Source: Chitinophaga sp. | GTDB lineage: Bacteria > Bacteroidota > Bacteroidia > Chitinophagales > Chitinophagaceae | Direction: 5' to 3' | Length of the DNA: 64,000 nt | NCBI RefSeq assembly: GCF_017745275.1 | Contig: NZ_JAGHZS010000010.1 | Coordinates: forward strand, 248,001 to 312,000 | Shown here: positions 23,001-28,440 of the stretch, piece by piece | Position numbering within the stretch: position 1 is the first letter of the stretch | Layout: every line of letters begins with the position of its first letter | The notes under the pieces: model-generated | What the model saw: the letters and a program-made list of their open reading frames with translations, nothing else | The model's database searches: none | What the model was told of the DNA's origin: nothing | Program-made: the position numbers and the translations under genes

Positions 23001-23204
23001 AAAGTGAGCACGCCGTTGATAGTAGCGAAAGCGGCAGCCAACCAGTGGCGTGGAGCGGATGAACACCTGGGTTGGTCGGAATATGCAGAAACGGTAACAG
23101 GAACCATAGTGCCGGGGCATCACGGCTCCATGCTGGAAGAGGAAAATGTGCTGGTGTTGGCCGCATACCTGAAAGAACAGCTGGGGAAATTGCAGACTTC
23201 ATAG
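8064..23204 (+). CDS. Nonribosomal peptide synthetase, four modules with epimerase and terminal thioesterase
   Basis: This 5046-residue protein opens with a ~75-residue TubC-like docking domain. Order by residue: C (HHIAADGW ~215), A (~686), carrier Ser1077 in LGGDS, epimerase (HHLVVDG ~1262), C of the D-accepting type (HHILLDGW ~1740), A (~2206), carrier ~2599, C (~2787), A (~3262), carrier ~3656, C (~3842), A (~4316), carrier ~4713, thioesterase (GHSFGG ~4855). Pocket readings: D-G-Y-F-L-G-M-V-Y (Ile-like), D-L-T-K-I-G-H-I-G (Asp, Asn possible), D-A-L-W-L-G-G-T-F (Val), D-V-Q-F-F-A-H-V-V (Pro-like, weakest). The epimerase should give a D-residue at the Ile-like position. The thioesterase releases, probably cyclises, the peptide; the ring closure is not readable from sequence. 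A strong terminator follows. Confidence 0.97.
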   Translation: MPGFNLVDIIDLLEKAKDNGVNVSFDNDKLIVKTDKKKTVNSSILSELKENKAFLVEYFQKYQQGTETTSRHEKIIPVHRNGSTRIPLSFNQERLWFIDQLEGSVQYHMPAVLRLKGKLNLEALAAALQWIVNRHEVLRTVIWQTDGVAFQQVQEKDRWELIVKDGKSYYGKDTDLQAYIKSLVDIPFDLSADHLLRAHLIMLAEEEFVLVVTLHHIAADGWSLGIIVHELVAGYLSFTEGHSAGMEPLPVQYADYAAWQRSYLSGEVLDKKLGYWKKQLEGVAVLQLPADYKRPPIQSTRGARKEFKLDQQLAAALRKLARQQDATMFMALLAAFKVLLYRYSGQNDICVGSPIAGRAEREVKDLVGFFVNTLALRSQLTDDLLFTDLLQQVKEVTLAAYEHQDVPFEKIVEAVVKNRDMSSTPVFQVMFALQNIPEGTDLTLGDVQLFTEEIKHDTAKLDLTLNLREGPEGLTGILEYGVDVFSAATIERMIANYEQLLKAIVKSPSTAIGSLPVISESEEQLLLDVFNATGSVYPAEKTVLELFEAQVKSKPAAIAVSYEGEQLTYQELDDRSNQVAHYLRDQGAGQGNYVGLLSYRGLEMIVGIWGILKSGNAYVPVHIEYPSERVKSILEDAGVNHVLYTDSKLFDALELPEGTGLPIAGALSYESDALAVNVTSDAVVYVMYTSGSTGKPKGIAVNHRNIVKLVYEPGPIAIVPEDKVLQWSNYAFDGSTYDIYGALLKGAALHMIPDAAAADVYELAAIMEREQISFCFMTTALFNNFADNRLSGLQSLRKLLFGGELVSVPHVDRALSLLGPNRIVHMYGPTETTVYATCYPVNETAGKRTIPIGAPLANTQLLVLDHHGKPVPIGVNGELYIGGDGVAAGYINNESLTAEKFITLEGHPGRWYKTGDMVSWQADGTIVYTGRIDDQVKVRGYRIELGEIESVLQNCPWVSQVVVVVKKEDNSHYNKLVGYIVPEGPFEREKIIAYLKERLPDYMVPSLLMEMKVLPLNVNGKVDKKALPAPDITALTQQRYVAPVSPIEQTLAGIWQDLLGVARVGIYDNFFELGGDSIITIQVVSRVRRAGYILQPRDLFVHQTIERLAVLLQGRSDNAATGEQGILSGESGLLPVQQWYFDLVDGDTSAHFNQSVLLGIDKSVTADTLATAIRKLVEYHDALRFTFRHTNAGWTQEYATASGELEIVDLQQTAAEELPARITAVGEEWQRSPDISKGNVIRPVLMLTPVGEATNRLLLVVHHLVVDGVSWRILLEDLQILLKEDAGKKAEEVLGAKSSSYRQWYNALAAYSRRRSLQEQQPYWQQVAAGYTPLRVDKTYSGKITMADMGHHTAVLASAQTKSLLQEASKAYHTEINDLLLTALALTLAEWNGHPNVLIGLEGHGREALTKDIDTSRTVGWFTNLYPVLIEVPADERKGQLIPSVKEQLRQVTDKGLGYGVLKYISKADYLPEKDPWEVVFNYLGQLDNSVSRAGVLTGVSESPGLPMGEDFPVHDKIAVNSMVEGGELVFNWTFSLQHFDTATIEKLAANCLSHLEKIISHCISQQVPVYTPSDYGLGREVSNEALEKFLEAPYNGAPRREQLTGLCRLSGLQEGMLFLGLYNEQSGTYVEQMNCELEHLQPVAFKQAWQNLLLRHSILRSAFYVDELSIPVQCIYKDVELPVLELDYRGLSREEQEQAFRVFEEADLRQGFDFKAAPLMRITLIRLEEDRYRLLWTVHHILLDGWSQPILIGELLENYEALLAGNGLPEVAEDRYEDYIRYLEQQDKEAAAAYWQAYLKNMEEGSLLPFVGDTTARTKGVGVYREEKIRLDAALTEKINDYTQQQHITPNTLMQGIWSYLLSVYTGRNDVAFGVTVSGRPEDLAGVEQRVGLYINTLPLYANADGAKEIAAWLRELQVTQLQSREYQYTALNNILQWTAVGGDLFDTSITFQNFPVGEVVASREWQLKVTEVEVHPHTNYPLTIIIGIGAETSLLFSYNSDLLDTFYAEKIAGHFKQALLQIIQKEALQLQDIQLHTAAEQAQLLSSHQVAYPADKTFIDLFTAQAAYSPNAPAVIFDNTRLSYRMLEERSNQLSHYLRNLGVKEGSLVPLYIERSAEMMVGILGILKAGAAYVPIDPDFPADRISFMLEDTRADIVVSNNAGKAKLPAGITARVVTLDGDESAINNCPVAEPTGKPAPDAPLYVIYTSGSTGNPKGVIVTHRNLVDYLYGLKAALPVEECRSFGLLSSIATDLGNTVLFPPLISGGTLHIFSKEMISDGELLSNYFSIHPIDCIKIVASHWKALSASGRLLLPEKLLIFGGEALETAVEKSIRAYGAHCTIVNHYGPTETTIGKLLHVVNDTDAYGHHIPVGKPFSNTRVYVLNAAGKLCPVGVPGELYIGGEGVAAGYLNNKDLTAQRFIADPFVGAAASKLYRTGDLVKVLPDGNILFAGRVDDQVKIRGYRVELGEVEKALLQQDAVHQAVVIARGEDSGSRRLIGYVIAESSQVDTAAIIAGMKKHLPEYMIPSALVVLDKFPLLANGKVDKKSLPDPDRDSPGAASAVPSTPTELALAAIWCSLLELDEVGVHDDFFAMGGHSLLAIRVVSAIRKKLEVEISIGDVFDYPTIAALSGRITGGSEKSTIPPLVALERPAHIPLSYSQERLWFIDQLEGSVHYHTPHILHLKGEINKPALEQALQLIINRHEILRTVIVQQDGMAWQQVLDKYRWHMTIIEHLRFRPGTNACRDYIKSLIDVPFNLQQDHMLRAHLLVFGETDHVLVLNLHHIASDGWSTGILVRELEEGYAAFVENRPAQLPVLPVQYADYAIWQRKHLSEEVLQQKTDYWKEKLTGVSTLQLPTDYIRPAVQSVRGDTHEFKLDKALSERLLALSQQEGVTPFMTLLAAFNVLLNRYTGAEDICVGSPIAGRTQQEVEGLIGFFINTLALRTHLQDDPSFISLLHQVKQTTLSAYENQEVPYEKIVELVVKERDMSRHPLFQVMFVLQNVPEADSLQMGALQMSQLDTEEVAAKFDLTVYLQEGPDGLNGFVVYCADLFTAETIERMMGHFTQLLRAVVDAPAASISELQLLTPKEQKQLRWAFNETASDYPQDKTIAALFSEQARLSPSMIALTFSGQSLTYRELDERSNQLAHYLQRKGVTAEVMVPVCVDRSLELIVGILGILKAGGAYVPIDTEYPADRIAWMLTDTAAHIVVGNTAAKAILPGVNPALDIIDLEADWAVLSKESIEAVDSGTQPDNLAYVIYTSGSTGQPKGVMVTNNNVVSLVRGTAYLKLTPKDILLSTGSPSFDASTLEYWGMLLNGGQLVLCSLNTLLDSSLLKAEIRSRGVSTMWFTASWLNQLVDTDISVFKGLKTILAGGEKLSEIHIEKIRKAYPDMIVINGYGPTENTTFSLTCEIDDAALAHTIPVGRPLNNRVAYILDSRRRLCPIGVPGEIYVGGEGLSRGYLHRPELTAEKFVMHSFDRQTTVRLYRTGDLGRWLPDGNIAYMGRTDDQVKIRGHRIELGEIESVLQSCEGVQQNVVIAGKDEHGSYNRLIAYVVPAGSFDREGIHQYLNTRLPEYMVPSLLIPLEQLPLTTNGKVDKRALPAPDIALSQADAYVAPRNSTEQQLAAIWQQLLGVERVGIYDNFFELGGHSLLAVRLMSAIKKEMQAAVQIGDIFDSPTIQLLAEKVKGCVPATVPAIVPRDRSAKIPLSFSQERLWFIDQFQGSTHYHVPLVLRLGTNPDREALAYAFQTMINRHEVLRTVMVSEEGVAYQQVREKDRWQLQVVEDEKYINDPEALEHLVQALIATPFDLSADHMLRAHLVVLDKGEHLLVVTWHHIVSDGWSISIIMRELAELYDAYLHKRSPNLPLLPIQYADFAIWQRQYLSGEVLQQKINYWKEKLTGVTSLQLPTDFIRPPVQSMRGATKRFLLPATLSAQLQVLSRQEGTTLFMTLLAAFKVLLYRYSGQEDICIGSPIAGRTQQETEGLIGFFVNTLALRSDLSNQPSFTRLLQQVRETTLGAYEHQEVPFEKIVEEVVKERDLSRHPLFQVMFILQNTPEVQSHSLGEVPLIQEGVERVTAQFDMMVSFDESPEGLMGTVLYCADLFVAETIDRLITHFEQLLAAIVKAPDTTIGKIPMLAAAERDELLTTLNATEVAFEGLVSLPELFTTRAALCPNEIAVVAGKETLTYQELDLRSTQLAHYLQSIGVTTGTLVPISVERSLNMIVGVLGILKAGGTYVPIDPEYPEARIRYILNDIDGKVIVSSSACAPKIDLYPGATIVEIDTYQDLIVKESQDKVTWKITPAPLMYILYTSGTTGNPKGVEMPATAAINLLFWQQTQFDTQQPKRILQFASLNFDVSFQEIFSSLCFGNTIYLVDENTRRDTDALLRLIDRGGINYLFLPYVVLKSIAEYAKLVSLYPASLEAVFTAGEQLRLDNDIKALLDNTGAKLYNHYGPTEAHVVTSYEVEAADFETRFLPPIGRPIANVAMYILDANGELCGRGVIGELCIGGVQVANGYLHQPELTAKKFIPDPFSKIPGARLYRTGDIGRWLPDGNIECLGRLDDQVKIRGYRVELGEVESILQQCNGVKKSVVLAKTDSNGMKRLVGYVVPEEHFNRDEITAFLKSRLPDYMVPSLLIGMENLPLTANGKVNKKALPDPAADELLSGKYAAPRNDTETAIAAIWQELLGVQRIGIYDNFFELGGHSLLVVRVVWTIRKTLQVEIANREIFEFPTVASLAAVLDERRKWERSNGQALLMDPSASQHIVLLNKGPRNFPVFLLPGAIGLCDAYEQLSAALNDTCAVYGLYMQGIFEGEQPLEDFASIAAQNITWMKQVQPVGPYRFMGHSFGGYIVHEMVRQLEDSGDKVEFAAILDTTAVVKQRVQQQELIGGEVFESLVWIFEQYKIISVPHPAWVGDLGKALETVSATEVIPFVLDFIKDKLSNDYIEFVLRLTDVHRCNLSMDYTITGKVSTPLIVAKAAANQWRGADEHLGWSEYAETVTGTIVPGHHGSMLEEENVLVLAAYLKEQLGKLQTS

Positions 23205-23221
23205 GTATAGTAGTAATAGCA

Positions 23222-23262
23222 AAAAAAAGGCAGCATCGTTTTACACGGTGCTGCTTTTTTAT
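23222..23262 (+). terminator. Terminator ending the NRPS operon, probably bidirectional
   Basis: Stem 23230-23238 pairs with 23246-23254 (GCAGCATCG with CGGTGCTGC, one G-U pair), loop of 7 nt, then six T. An A-run upstream of the stem gives a U-tract on the reverse strand too, so it can end the convergent ABC exporter gene as well. Confidence 0.85.
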
Positions 23263-23279
23263 TTTGGGAACTGTTGCTT

Positions 23280-25040
23280 TTATTGTGTGAACTGCATCTC
23301 ACATAAATTCTTATACAGTCCGTAGTCAGTATTTACCAGTTCATGGTGCGTACCTTCTTCTACGATAGTACCTTTGTCGATAACAATGATTTTATCGGCC
23401 TGCCGGATGGTAGCCAGGCGATGTGCGATGATAATGGATGTGCGTCCTTCCATTAGTTTATTCAAGGCGTCCTGGACCAGTCTTTCTGATTCTGCATCCA
23501 GTGCGGAGGTAGCCTCATCGAGGATCAGGATACGGGGAGCTTTCAATACGGCGCGGGCAATGGCTACGCGCTGGCGCTGACCACCGGATAACTGCATGCC
23601 ACGTTCACCTACTATCGTTTGTAGTCCGAGGGGAAGCCGTTCAATAAATTCCCAGGCATTTGCTTTTTTGGCGGCAGCAATGATCTCTGCTTCCGTAGCA
23701 TCCTGCTTGCCGTAGGCAATGTTTTCACTAATGGTGCCTCCAAAAAGGAATACATCCTGCGGTACGGTGGCCATTTGTGAGCGGAGCGTTGACAACGGAA
23801 AATAATTATTTTCTTTCTTGTCGAAATAAATATGGCCACCCGAAGGATCGTACATGCGTAACAGTAAGGATACGATAGTGCTTTTGCCGGCGCCGCTGGG
23901 GCCTACCAGAGCTACTTTCTGGTTGGCGCTCACATCAAAAGACATTTTACTGAGTACGTGGGTATCATTTCTTCCCGGGTAGCGGAACGATACATTCCTG
24001 AAACTGATATCACCCTGCAGCACATGTTCGTTAGCGATACCAGTGACGGGTGATAAGGGCTCGGCAGGTTCATCCAGTATAGCAAAAAGATTTTCGGTAG
24101 CGCCGATACTTTTCTGAAGGGAAGCATATATTTCTGTGAGTCCGCCAATGGAACTGCCAATAAATACGGAGTACAGCACAAAGGAGAACAACTTTCCTGA
24201 GTCCATTCCGATGATAACACCTCTCCATATTACGGCTACCAATGCGCCAAAGATGCCCATAATAATGAAGGACGACAAAGCTGCCCGGTATTTCCCGCTT
24301 TGGATACCAATATTAGCTGCTTCGTTGGTGCATTCCCGGTAGCGCTTCATCTCGAGGAACTCGTTGGCAAAGGCTTTTACGCTGAATATTCCCTGTAAGG
24401 TTTCTTCTACTACGGTGCTGGAAGATGCTACCTGGTTCTGTGCTTTGCTGGAGAAGTTACGGATAGACCGTCCGAATATCACCGCAATAATAACCATCAC
24501 CGGCAATATCGCCAGCATGAATATAGTCAGCTTGATAGACGTTAGCATCAGGAAGGTGAGCCCACCAACAATAATAATCAGCTGCCGGATAAATTCAGCC
24601 AATGTGGTAGTGAAGGTTTCCTGCAGTAGTGTGATGTCTGAAGATATCCTGCTATTGAGTTCTCCTACGCGTCGCGTAAGAAAGAAGTTCATAGGTAGTT
24701 GAATCAGGTGATTGTAAACCGTTTGCCGTAGCGTGGCCAATGCCCTTTCAGCGGCTTTTATAAACAGTGTAGTCCTGAAAAATGAGCCGACCGATTGCAT
24801 AGTTAGCAGGCCTAATAATTCAAGACCAATTATATTGATGTTGGAACGCGTGTTTGCCTGTTTGCCTGCATCAATTAGCCGGCCAAGTACGTCAGGGAAT
24901 GCCAGGCTTGCCAGGCTGGATAGTAAAAGGAACAACATACCTGCGGTAATGGTTGCCCAGTATGGTTGAAGGTATTTGAACAATCGCAGTGTTTTGGCAA
25001 ACTTGTTTTTCTTGTTGCTGGTTAAGGAGGGCACAGTCAT
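23280..25040 (-). CDS. ABC exporter, fused permease-ATPase (MsbA/multidrug type)
   Basis: A 586-residue half transporter: about six membrane segments in the first ~300 residues, then an ATPase domain with Walker A GPSGAGKST, signature LSGGQRQR, Walker B ILILDEATSALD and an H-loop IIAHRL. It would work as a homodimer in the inner membrane. It lies convergent to the NRPS genes and next to the type II thioesterase operon, so export of the finished peptide or self-protection is the obvious inference; lipid or general drug export cannot be excluded. Unlike the RiPP exporter at 42.3 kb it has no peptidase domain. A reverse-strand promoter and a stem-loop are found upstream. Confidence 0.93.
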   Translation of the reverse strand: MTVPSLTSNKKNKFAKTLRLFKYLQPYWATITAGMLFLLLSSLASLAFPDVLGRLIDAGKQANTRSNINIIGLELLGLLTMQSVGSFFRTTLFIKAAERALATLRQTVYNHLIQLPMNFFLTRRVGELNSRISSDITLLQETFTTTLAEFIRQLIIIVGGLTFLMLTSIKLTIFMLAILPVMVIIAVIFGRSIRNFSSKAQNQVASSSTVVEETLQGIFSVKAFANEFLEMKRYRECTNEAANIGIQSGKYRAALSSFIIMGIFGALVAVIWRGVIIGMDSGKLFSFVLYSVFIGSSIGGLTEIYASLQKSIGATENLFAILDEPAEPLSPVTGIANEHVLQGDISFRNVSFRYPGRNDTHVLSKMSFDVSANQKVALVGPSGAGKSTIVSLLLRMYDPSGGHIYFDKKENNYFPLSTLRSQMATVPQDVFLFGGTISENIAYGKQDATEAEIIAAAKKANAWEFIERLPLGLQTIVGERGMQLSGGQRQRVAIARAVLKAPRILILDEATSALDAESERLVQDALNKLMEGRTSIIIAHRLATIRQADKIIVIDKGTIVEEGTHHELVNTDYGLYKNLCEMQFTQ

Positions 25041-25102
25041 TGATAAATATTGGATGATGTAAAAGGGTTTACTGGAGCTGATGTAAGGGTATCTGCTGAA
25101 TA

Positions 25103-25142
25103 TGCGAAGCAGTAAAAGCCATACAGGATATGGTGCTTCGCA
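25103..25142 (-). promoter_or_regulatory. Stem-loop at the predicted 5' end of the ABC exporter mRNA
   Basis: Arms TGCGAAGCA (25103-25111) and TGCTTCGCA (25134-25142) are perfect complements. Nested inside are CCATA (25119-25123) and TATGG (25129-25133), giving a 14-bp helix with one 7-nt bulge and a 5-nt loop. It begins where transcription from the reverse promoter at 25150-25179 should start. It could stabilise the mRNA 5' end or act as a protein-binding site; which one is unknown. Confidence 0.6.
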
Positions 25143-25149
25143 GCAGTTG

Positions 25150-25179
25150 GAAAGTTATGTATATTTTTTTTTCTGGCAA
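25150..25179 (-). promoter_or_regulatory. Candidate Bacteroidota promoter for the ABC exporter
   Basis: On the reverse strand TTG (25179-25177), a 19-nt spacer and TAACTTTC (25157-25150) match TTG-N19-TAnnTTTG with one mismatch in the last base. Predicted start is near 25143, giving a leader of about 100 nt. Confidence 0.55.
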
Positions 25180-25370
25180 TGGAATCAGGGAGATTTTATC
25201 ATTAATATTAATTAATTATCACCACTGAAATTTTTTTCTCGTTGCCGCAATCGGATGCAATCTGCTGATACTTCCTGTTGTAAAGGGTTTCGGGAGATTT
25301 TTATTTTGATGATTGTAAACAGGTTATTAGTCTTCCTAAAAAAAAAGCACACGATACTGCAAGTGATTTT

Positions 25371-25400
25371 TTGTTGAATTGAATATGTTTGCTATTTTTG
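25371..25400 (+). promoter_or_regulatory. Bacteroidota-type promoter for the tailoring operon
   Basis: TTG at 25371-25373, a 19-nt spacer and TATTTTTG at 25393-25400 match the TTG-N19-TAnnTTTG consensus exactly. Predicted transcription start is near 25407, more than 500 nt before the first gene of the operon. Confidence 0.65.
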
Positions 25401-25933
25401 AATTATTAATGATCTGATGGGAAGTGTTTTTGTACAACGATAGATAGTTAATTGAATCCCTCGAATAGCCTGAAACCCTTAAATAACGTCAACGGTTAAG
25501 AAATAGATGAAGCCCGAGTAAGTACTATCCAGATAAATTCCATTATATAACAATTCTTTTTTTTGCCGTAACCCAGGTGTTTATTTAAACAGGTACATTG
25601 ATTTTTTTTCAAATGATGTGGAAGATTTGCATCCACATTAGCGACAGCTTTAACCTTTCGTGAAATATATGTTTTTTACCGGAAGCCTGAAACATTGATC
25701 AGAAGGGGCTATCAGACGAAATGTGTCTCCGTATTGGTGTGTTCTTCCGAGGTATGCAAAATCCTGGTGGCGTAAAAAGTGATTAACCTTTTATCCGCAG
25801 GAACCTGATTTGTTGTTGCCAGCAATTTTCCAAAATGCATTTTTATTTGTTTGCTGCCGGGATATTCTTTCCGGCAACGGGATCACTTTATCAATATTGA
25901 AAAGCGCATTTGCCGCGCCGAAACTTTTATCCA
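25401..25933 (+). other. Long untranslated leader ahead of the thioesterase operon
   Basis: No convincing gene lies between 25041 and 25933. Downstream of the promoter the stretch is AT-rich and carries hairpins: 25616-25622 with 25632-25638 (ATGTGGA/TCCACAT) and 25855-25860 with 25871-25876 (TGCCGG/CCGGCA). Neither has a U-tract behind it. A leader of this length is compatible with control by the NusG/UpxY paralogue at 33.3 kb, but no specific recognition motif is recognised. Confidence 0.5.
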
Positions 25934-26656
25934 ATGGAGAAAATTAACCTTTTCTGCTTGCCGTTTGCCGGCGGAAGCAAATATTCATACCGGTTGTTTG
26001 AAGAGAATTTACCGTCTTTCCTCAACCTGGTACCGCTCGAGTACCCTGGGAGAGGGAGCCGGATGAGTGAGCCGCTTAAAGAAGATGTTGATCAGCTGGT
26101 ACCTGATTTATACGCACAAATAGAAAGCCGGTTGGAACAATCTCCCTATGCTATCTATGGTCATAGCATGGGCGGGTTAATGGCGTATCTGCTGACCCGG
26201 AAAATTATTGAAAACGGTAAAACGCCGCCCCTGCACCTGTTTATTACAGGCACTCCCGGGCCTGCCGCTTCGTCGCGGACAGAACGGAAAAGGCATCTCA
26301 TGGACAAGCAGACGTTTATAGAAGAAGTCAGAAGCCTGAATGGAAGCCCTGATGAAATACTGCAGAACAACGAGTTGCTGGAATATATTGAACCTATTTT
26401 GCGGGCAGATTTTAAAGTGTCGGAAAACTATAACTACCTGCGGGAAGGAATGCTTAATATACCCATGACCGTTATAACTGGTACCGGTGAAAATATGAAA
26501 CAGGAGGAGATTCATTTATGGCAGAAAGAAACTAATATGACGGTCGACTTCAGACGTATGCCCGGTCATCACTTTTTTATATTTAAATACCCTTACGAAA
26601 TAATTCAGATCATCGCTAAAAAGTTAGTTGTTCATTACAAATCATATCAATTATGA
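25934..26656 (+). CDS. Type II thioesterase (alpha/beta hydrolase) of the NRPS cluster
   Basis: 240 residues with the family opening LFCLPFAGGS, nucleophile motif GHSMGG (Ser near residue 78) and the C-terminal PGHHFF histidine. Type II thioesterases remove wrong or stalled acyl groups from carrier proteins in trans. The ATG at 25934 gives the usual start just before the first beta-strand; an in-frame TTG at 25910 would add eight residues without support. Its stop overlaps the next start (ATGA at 26653), so the two are translationally coupled. First gene of the tailoring operon. Confidence 0.93.
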   Translation: MEKINLFCLPFAGGSKYSYRLFEENLPSFLNLVPLEYPGRGSRMSEPLKEDVDQLVPDLYAQIESRLEQSPYAIYGHSMGGLMAYLLTRKIIENGKTPPLHLFITGTPGPAASSRTERKRHLMDKQTFIEEVRSLNGSPDEILQNNELLEYIEPILRADFKVSENYNYLREGMLNIPMTVITGTGENMKQEEIHLWQKETNMTVDFRRMPGHHFFIFKYPYEIIQIIAKKLVVHYKSYQL

Positions 26657-28278
26657 GTGAGAAAAAAGTATACCTCAAACCCAACGTGGTATTGGAACCA
26701 TTGTACGACCGGTGGTATGCATGGAGTCACCTGATATCTCCGGCAACCGCTTCCATGAATACCATTGCAAGGCATCTTACCATCATGGATTCCTACCTGG
26801 ATGATCCCAGTATACACGCAGAAGCAGTCCTGAATCCGAAAATGAAAGGAGGTCCCTTCATGGACTTTGGCGGAGGCCGGGTAGCAGAGGTGAAAGCATT
26901 GAAAGAAACTATTCTGAAACGCCAGGAAAAAGTGATCCAGTTTGCCCAGGCTGCCAAAGAATTGGATAAGATACTGGCAACAGAGTGTAAAGGTTTTGGA
27001 CTGGAAACGGTGTATGAGAAAGTACCGGATATATTGAAAGGCTACGTGGAACTTTATTACGATCGCAACAATAATGCAGATTTTCGCTTTTTTGAATCCC
27101 TGCTGTATAAAAGCGAGTTTTATAACAAGAAAGCACAAAGCATTGCGCTGTGGATCACCAATAATGACCACAGACCGTTTTGCCTTAGTACGCCCCGGCT
27201 GGATGAACCAGATGTACTTCATCTGCCCATACCATTCGACCATGCCGGCATTGATGTACTCAGCCGCATGAAGAGAGGGGGTGGTTCATTAGCAGAGATT
27301 AAGAAAATACTGAACATTTCCGCAGACCAGGAAGCATTGTTTGATACTTTCTTCACGGAAACGCCCCCACCAGTGTATAAGAAATATACCGGCGACAAAA
27401 TTCGTATGCGTTACTTCGGGCATGCCTGTATCCTCGTGGAAACAAAGGATGTGAGCATCCTGGTAGATCCGCTGATCAGCTACTACGGATACGACAGCGA
27501 TATCGAACACTTCTCTGATGCTGATCTGCCGGATACTATTGATTATGTGCTGATTACTCATAATCACCAGGACCATATCCTGTTTGAAACATTACTGCCT
27601 TTGCGCCACAAAATTAAGAACCTGATCGTTCCGCGCACCTGCAGTGGTAAACTGGAAGATCCTGATCTGAAACTCATGTTTAAAAACATAGGCTTCAACA
27701 ATGTGGTGGCAATAGATGAAATGGAAACCATCGAATTTATTGATACCACTATTACCGGCTTGCCATTTACCGGTGAACACAGCGACTTGAACATTCAAAC
27801 CAAGTCCTGCTACCTGGTACAGATCAGCGGCTTCAAATTATTGTTCCTGGCAGATTCCAGGATTGTGGAGTCTGGTCTTTATAAGCATATACACCAGCAG
27901 ATTGGAGATGTGGATGTCATGTTCCTGGGAATGGAATGTGATGGTGCACCGCTTACCTGGCTGTATGGCCCGCTGTTAACCAAAAAGATTACCAGGGATC
28001 AGGATGGAAGTCGTCGCCTGGCCGGATCTGATTGTACAAAAGGAATGGCGCTGGTCAATATCTTTAACCCGAAAGAGGCCTACGTATATGCGATGGGAAT
28101 GGAGCCGTGGCTGGAATTCATCAGCAGTATTAAATATACCGATGAATCTAATCCCATTATTCAATCCAATAAGCTGGTAAAAGAGTGTGAGGCCCGGGGT
28201 ATCATTGCAGAACGCCTGTATGGAGAAAAGGAACTGTTGTACGACCGGAAAGAAGTGTTGGCGGCTGAACTGCAGTAA
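26653..28278 (+). CDS. CmlA-type diiron beta-hydroxylase (metallo-beta-lactamase fold)
   Basis: 541 residues, close to the ~530 of CmlA, the chloramphenicol-pathway enzyme that beta-hydroxylates an aminoacyl group on an NRPS carrier. An N-terminal domain of ~240 residues precedes the metallo-beta-lactamase fold. Candidate iron ligands are His303, His305, Asp307 and His308 in the motif HNHQDH, Glu375 in TGEHSD and Asp401 in FLADSR; as I recall CmlA numbering these sit at a constant offset of two. Overlap with the thioesterase gene ties it to the cluster. It should place a beta-OH on one residue of the peptide, but which carrier it serves is not readable. A plain hydrolase is less likely because of the N-terminal domain. 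Confidence 0.85.
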   Translation: MSEKKVYLKPNVVLEPLYDRWYAWSHLISPATASMNTIARHLTIMDSYLDDPSIHAEAVLNPKMKGGPFMDFGGGRVAEVKALKETILKRQEKVIQFAQAAKELDKILATECKGFGLETVYEKVPDILKGYVELYYDRNNNADFRFFESLLYKSEFYNKKAQSIALWITNNDHRPFCLSTPRLDEPDVLHLPIPFDHAGIDVLSRMKRGGGSLAEIKKILNISADQEALFDTFFTETPPPVYKKYTGDKIRMRYFGHACILVETKDVSILVDPLISYYGYDSDIEHFSDADLPDTIDYVLITHNHQDHILFETLLPLRHKIKNLIVPRTCSGKLEDPDLKLMFKNIGFNNVVAIDEMETIEFIDTTITGLPFTGEHSDLNIQTKSCYLVQISGFKLLFLADSRIVESGLYKHIHQQIGDVDVMFLGMECDGAPLTWLYGPLLTKKITRDQDGSRRLAGSDCTKGMALVNIFNPKEAYVYAMGMEPWLEFISSIKYTDESNPIIQSNKLVKECEARGIIAERLYGEKELLYDRKEVLAAELQ

Positions 28279-28384
28279 TACTAACCCCTGATTGTTTGCT
28301 CCCCGATTATTAGGTATAACCATTATTTGACCCAATGGATAAATTGATCTCATTGCAAATGCAGTGGGGCGGTTAGATCTATGT

Positions 28385-28422
28385 ACCTGCACCTATCCAC
28401 AGGTGCAGGTTTCCTCCTTTTT
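28385..28422 (+). terminator. Strong hairpin terminator inside the tailoring operon
   Basis: ACCTGCACCT (28385-28394) and AGGTGCAGGT (28401-28410) pair perfectly over 10 bp with a 6-nt loop, followed by a T/C-rich tract ending in six T. It lies between the beta-hydroxylase and the sbnA-like gene, whose ATG is only ~19 nt further on. No good promoter is seen between hairpin and ATG, so the downstream genes seem to depend on read-through. Confidence 0.75.
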
Positions 28423-28440
28423 TACACCAAAAAATAGCAT

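Noticed and set aside
23072-23290. Short forward frame across the NRPS end and terminator
   Set aside because: It overlaps the thioesterase end and translates the terminator hairpin.
25416-25442. Eight-codon frame in the thioesterase-operon leader as a leader peptide
   Set aside because: Too short and without residues related to the pathway or a coupled hairpin; not distinguishable from chance.
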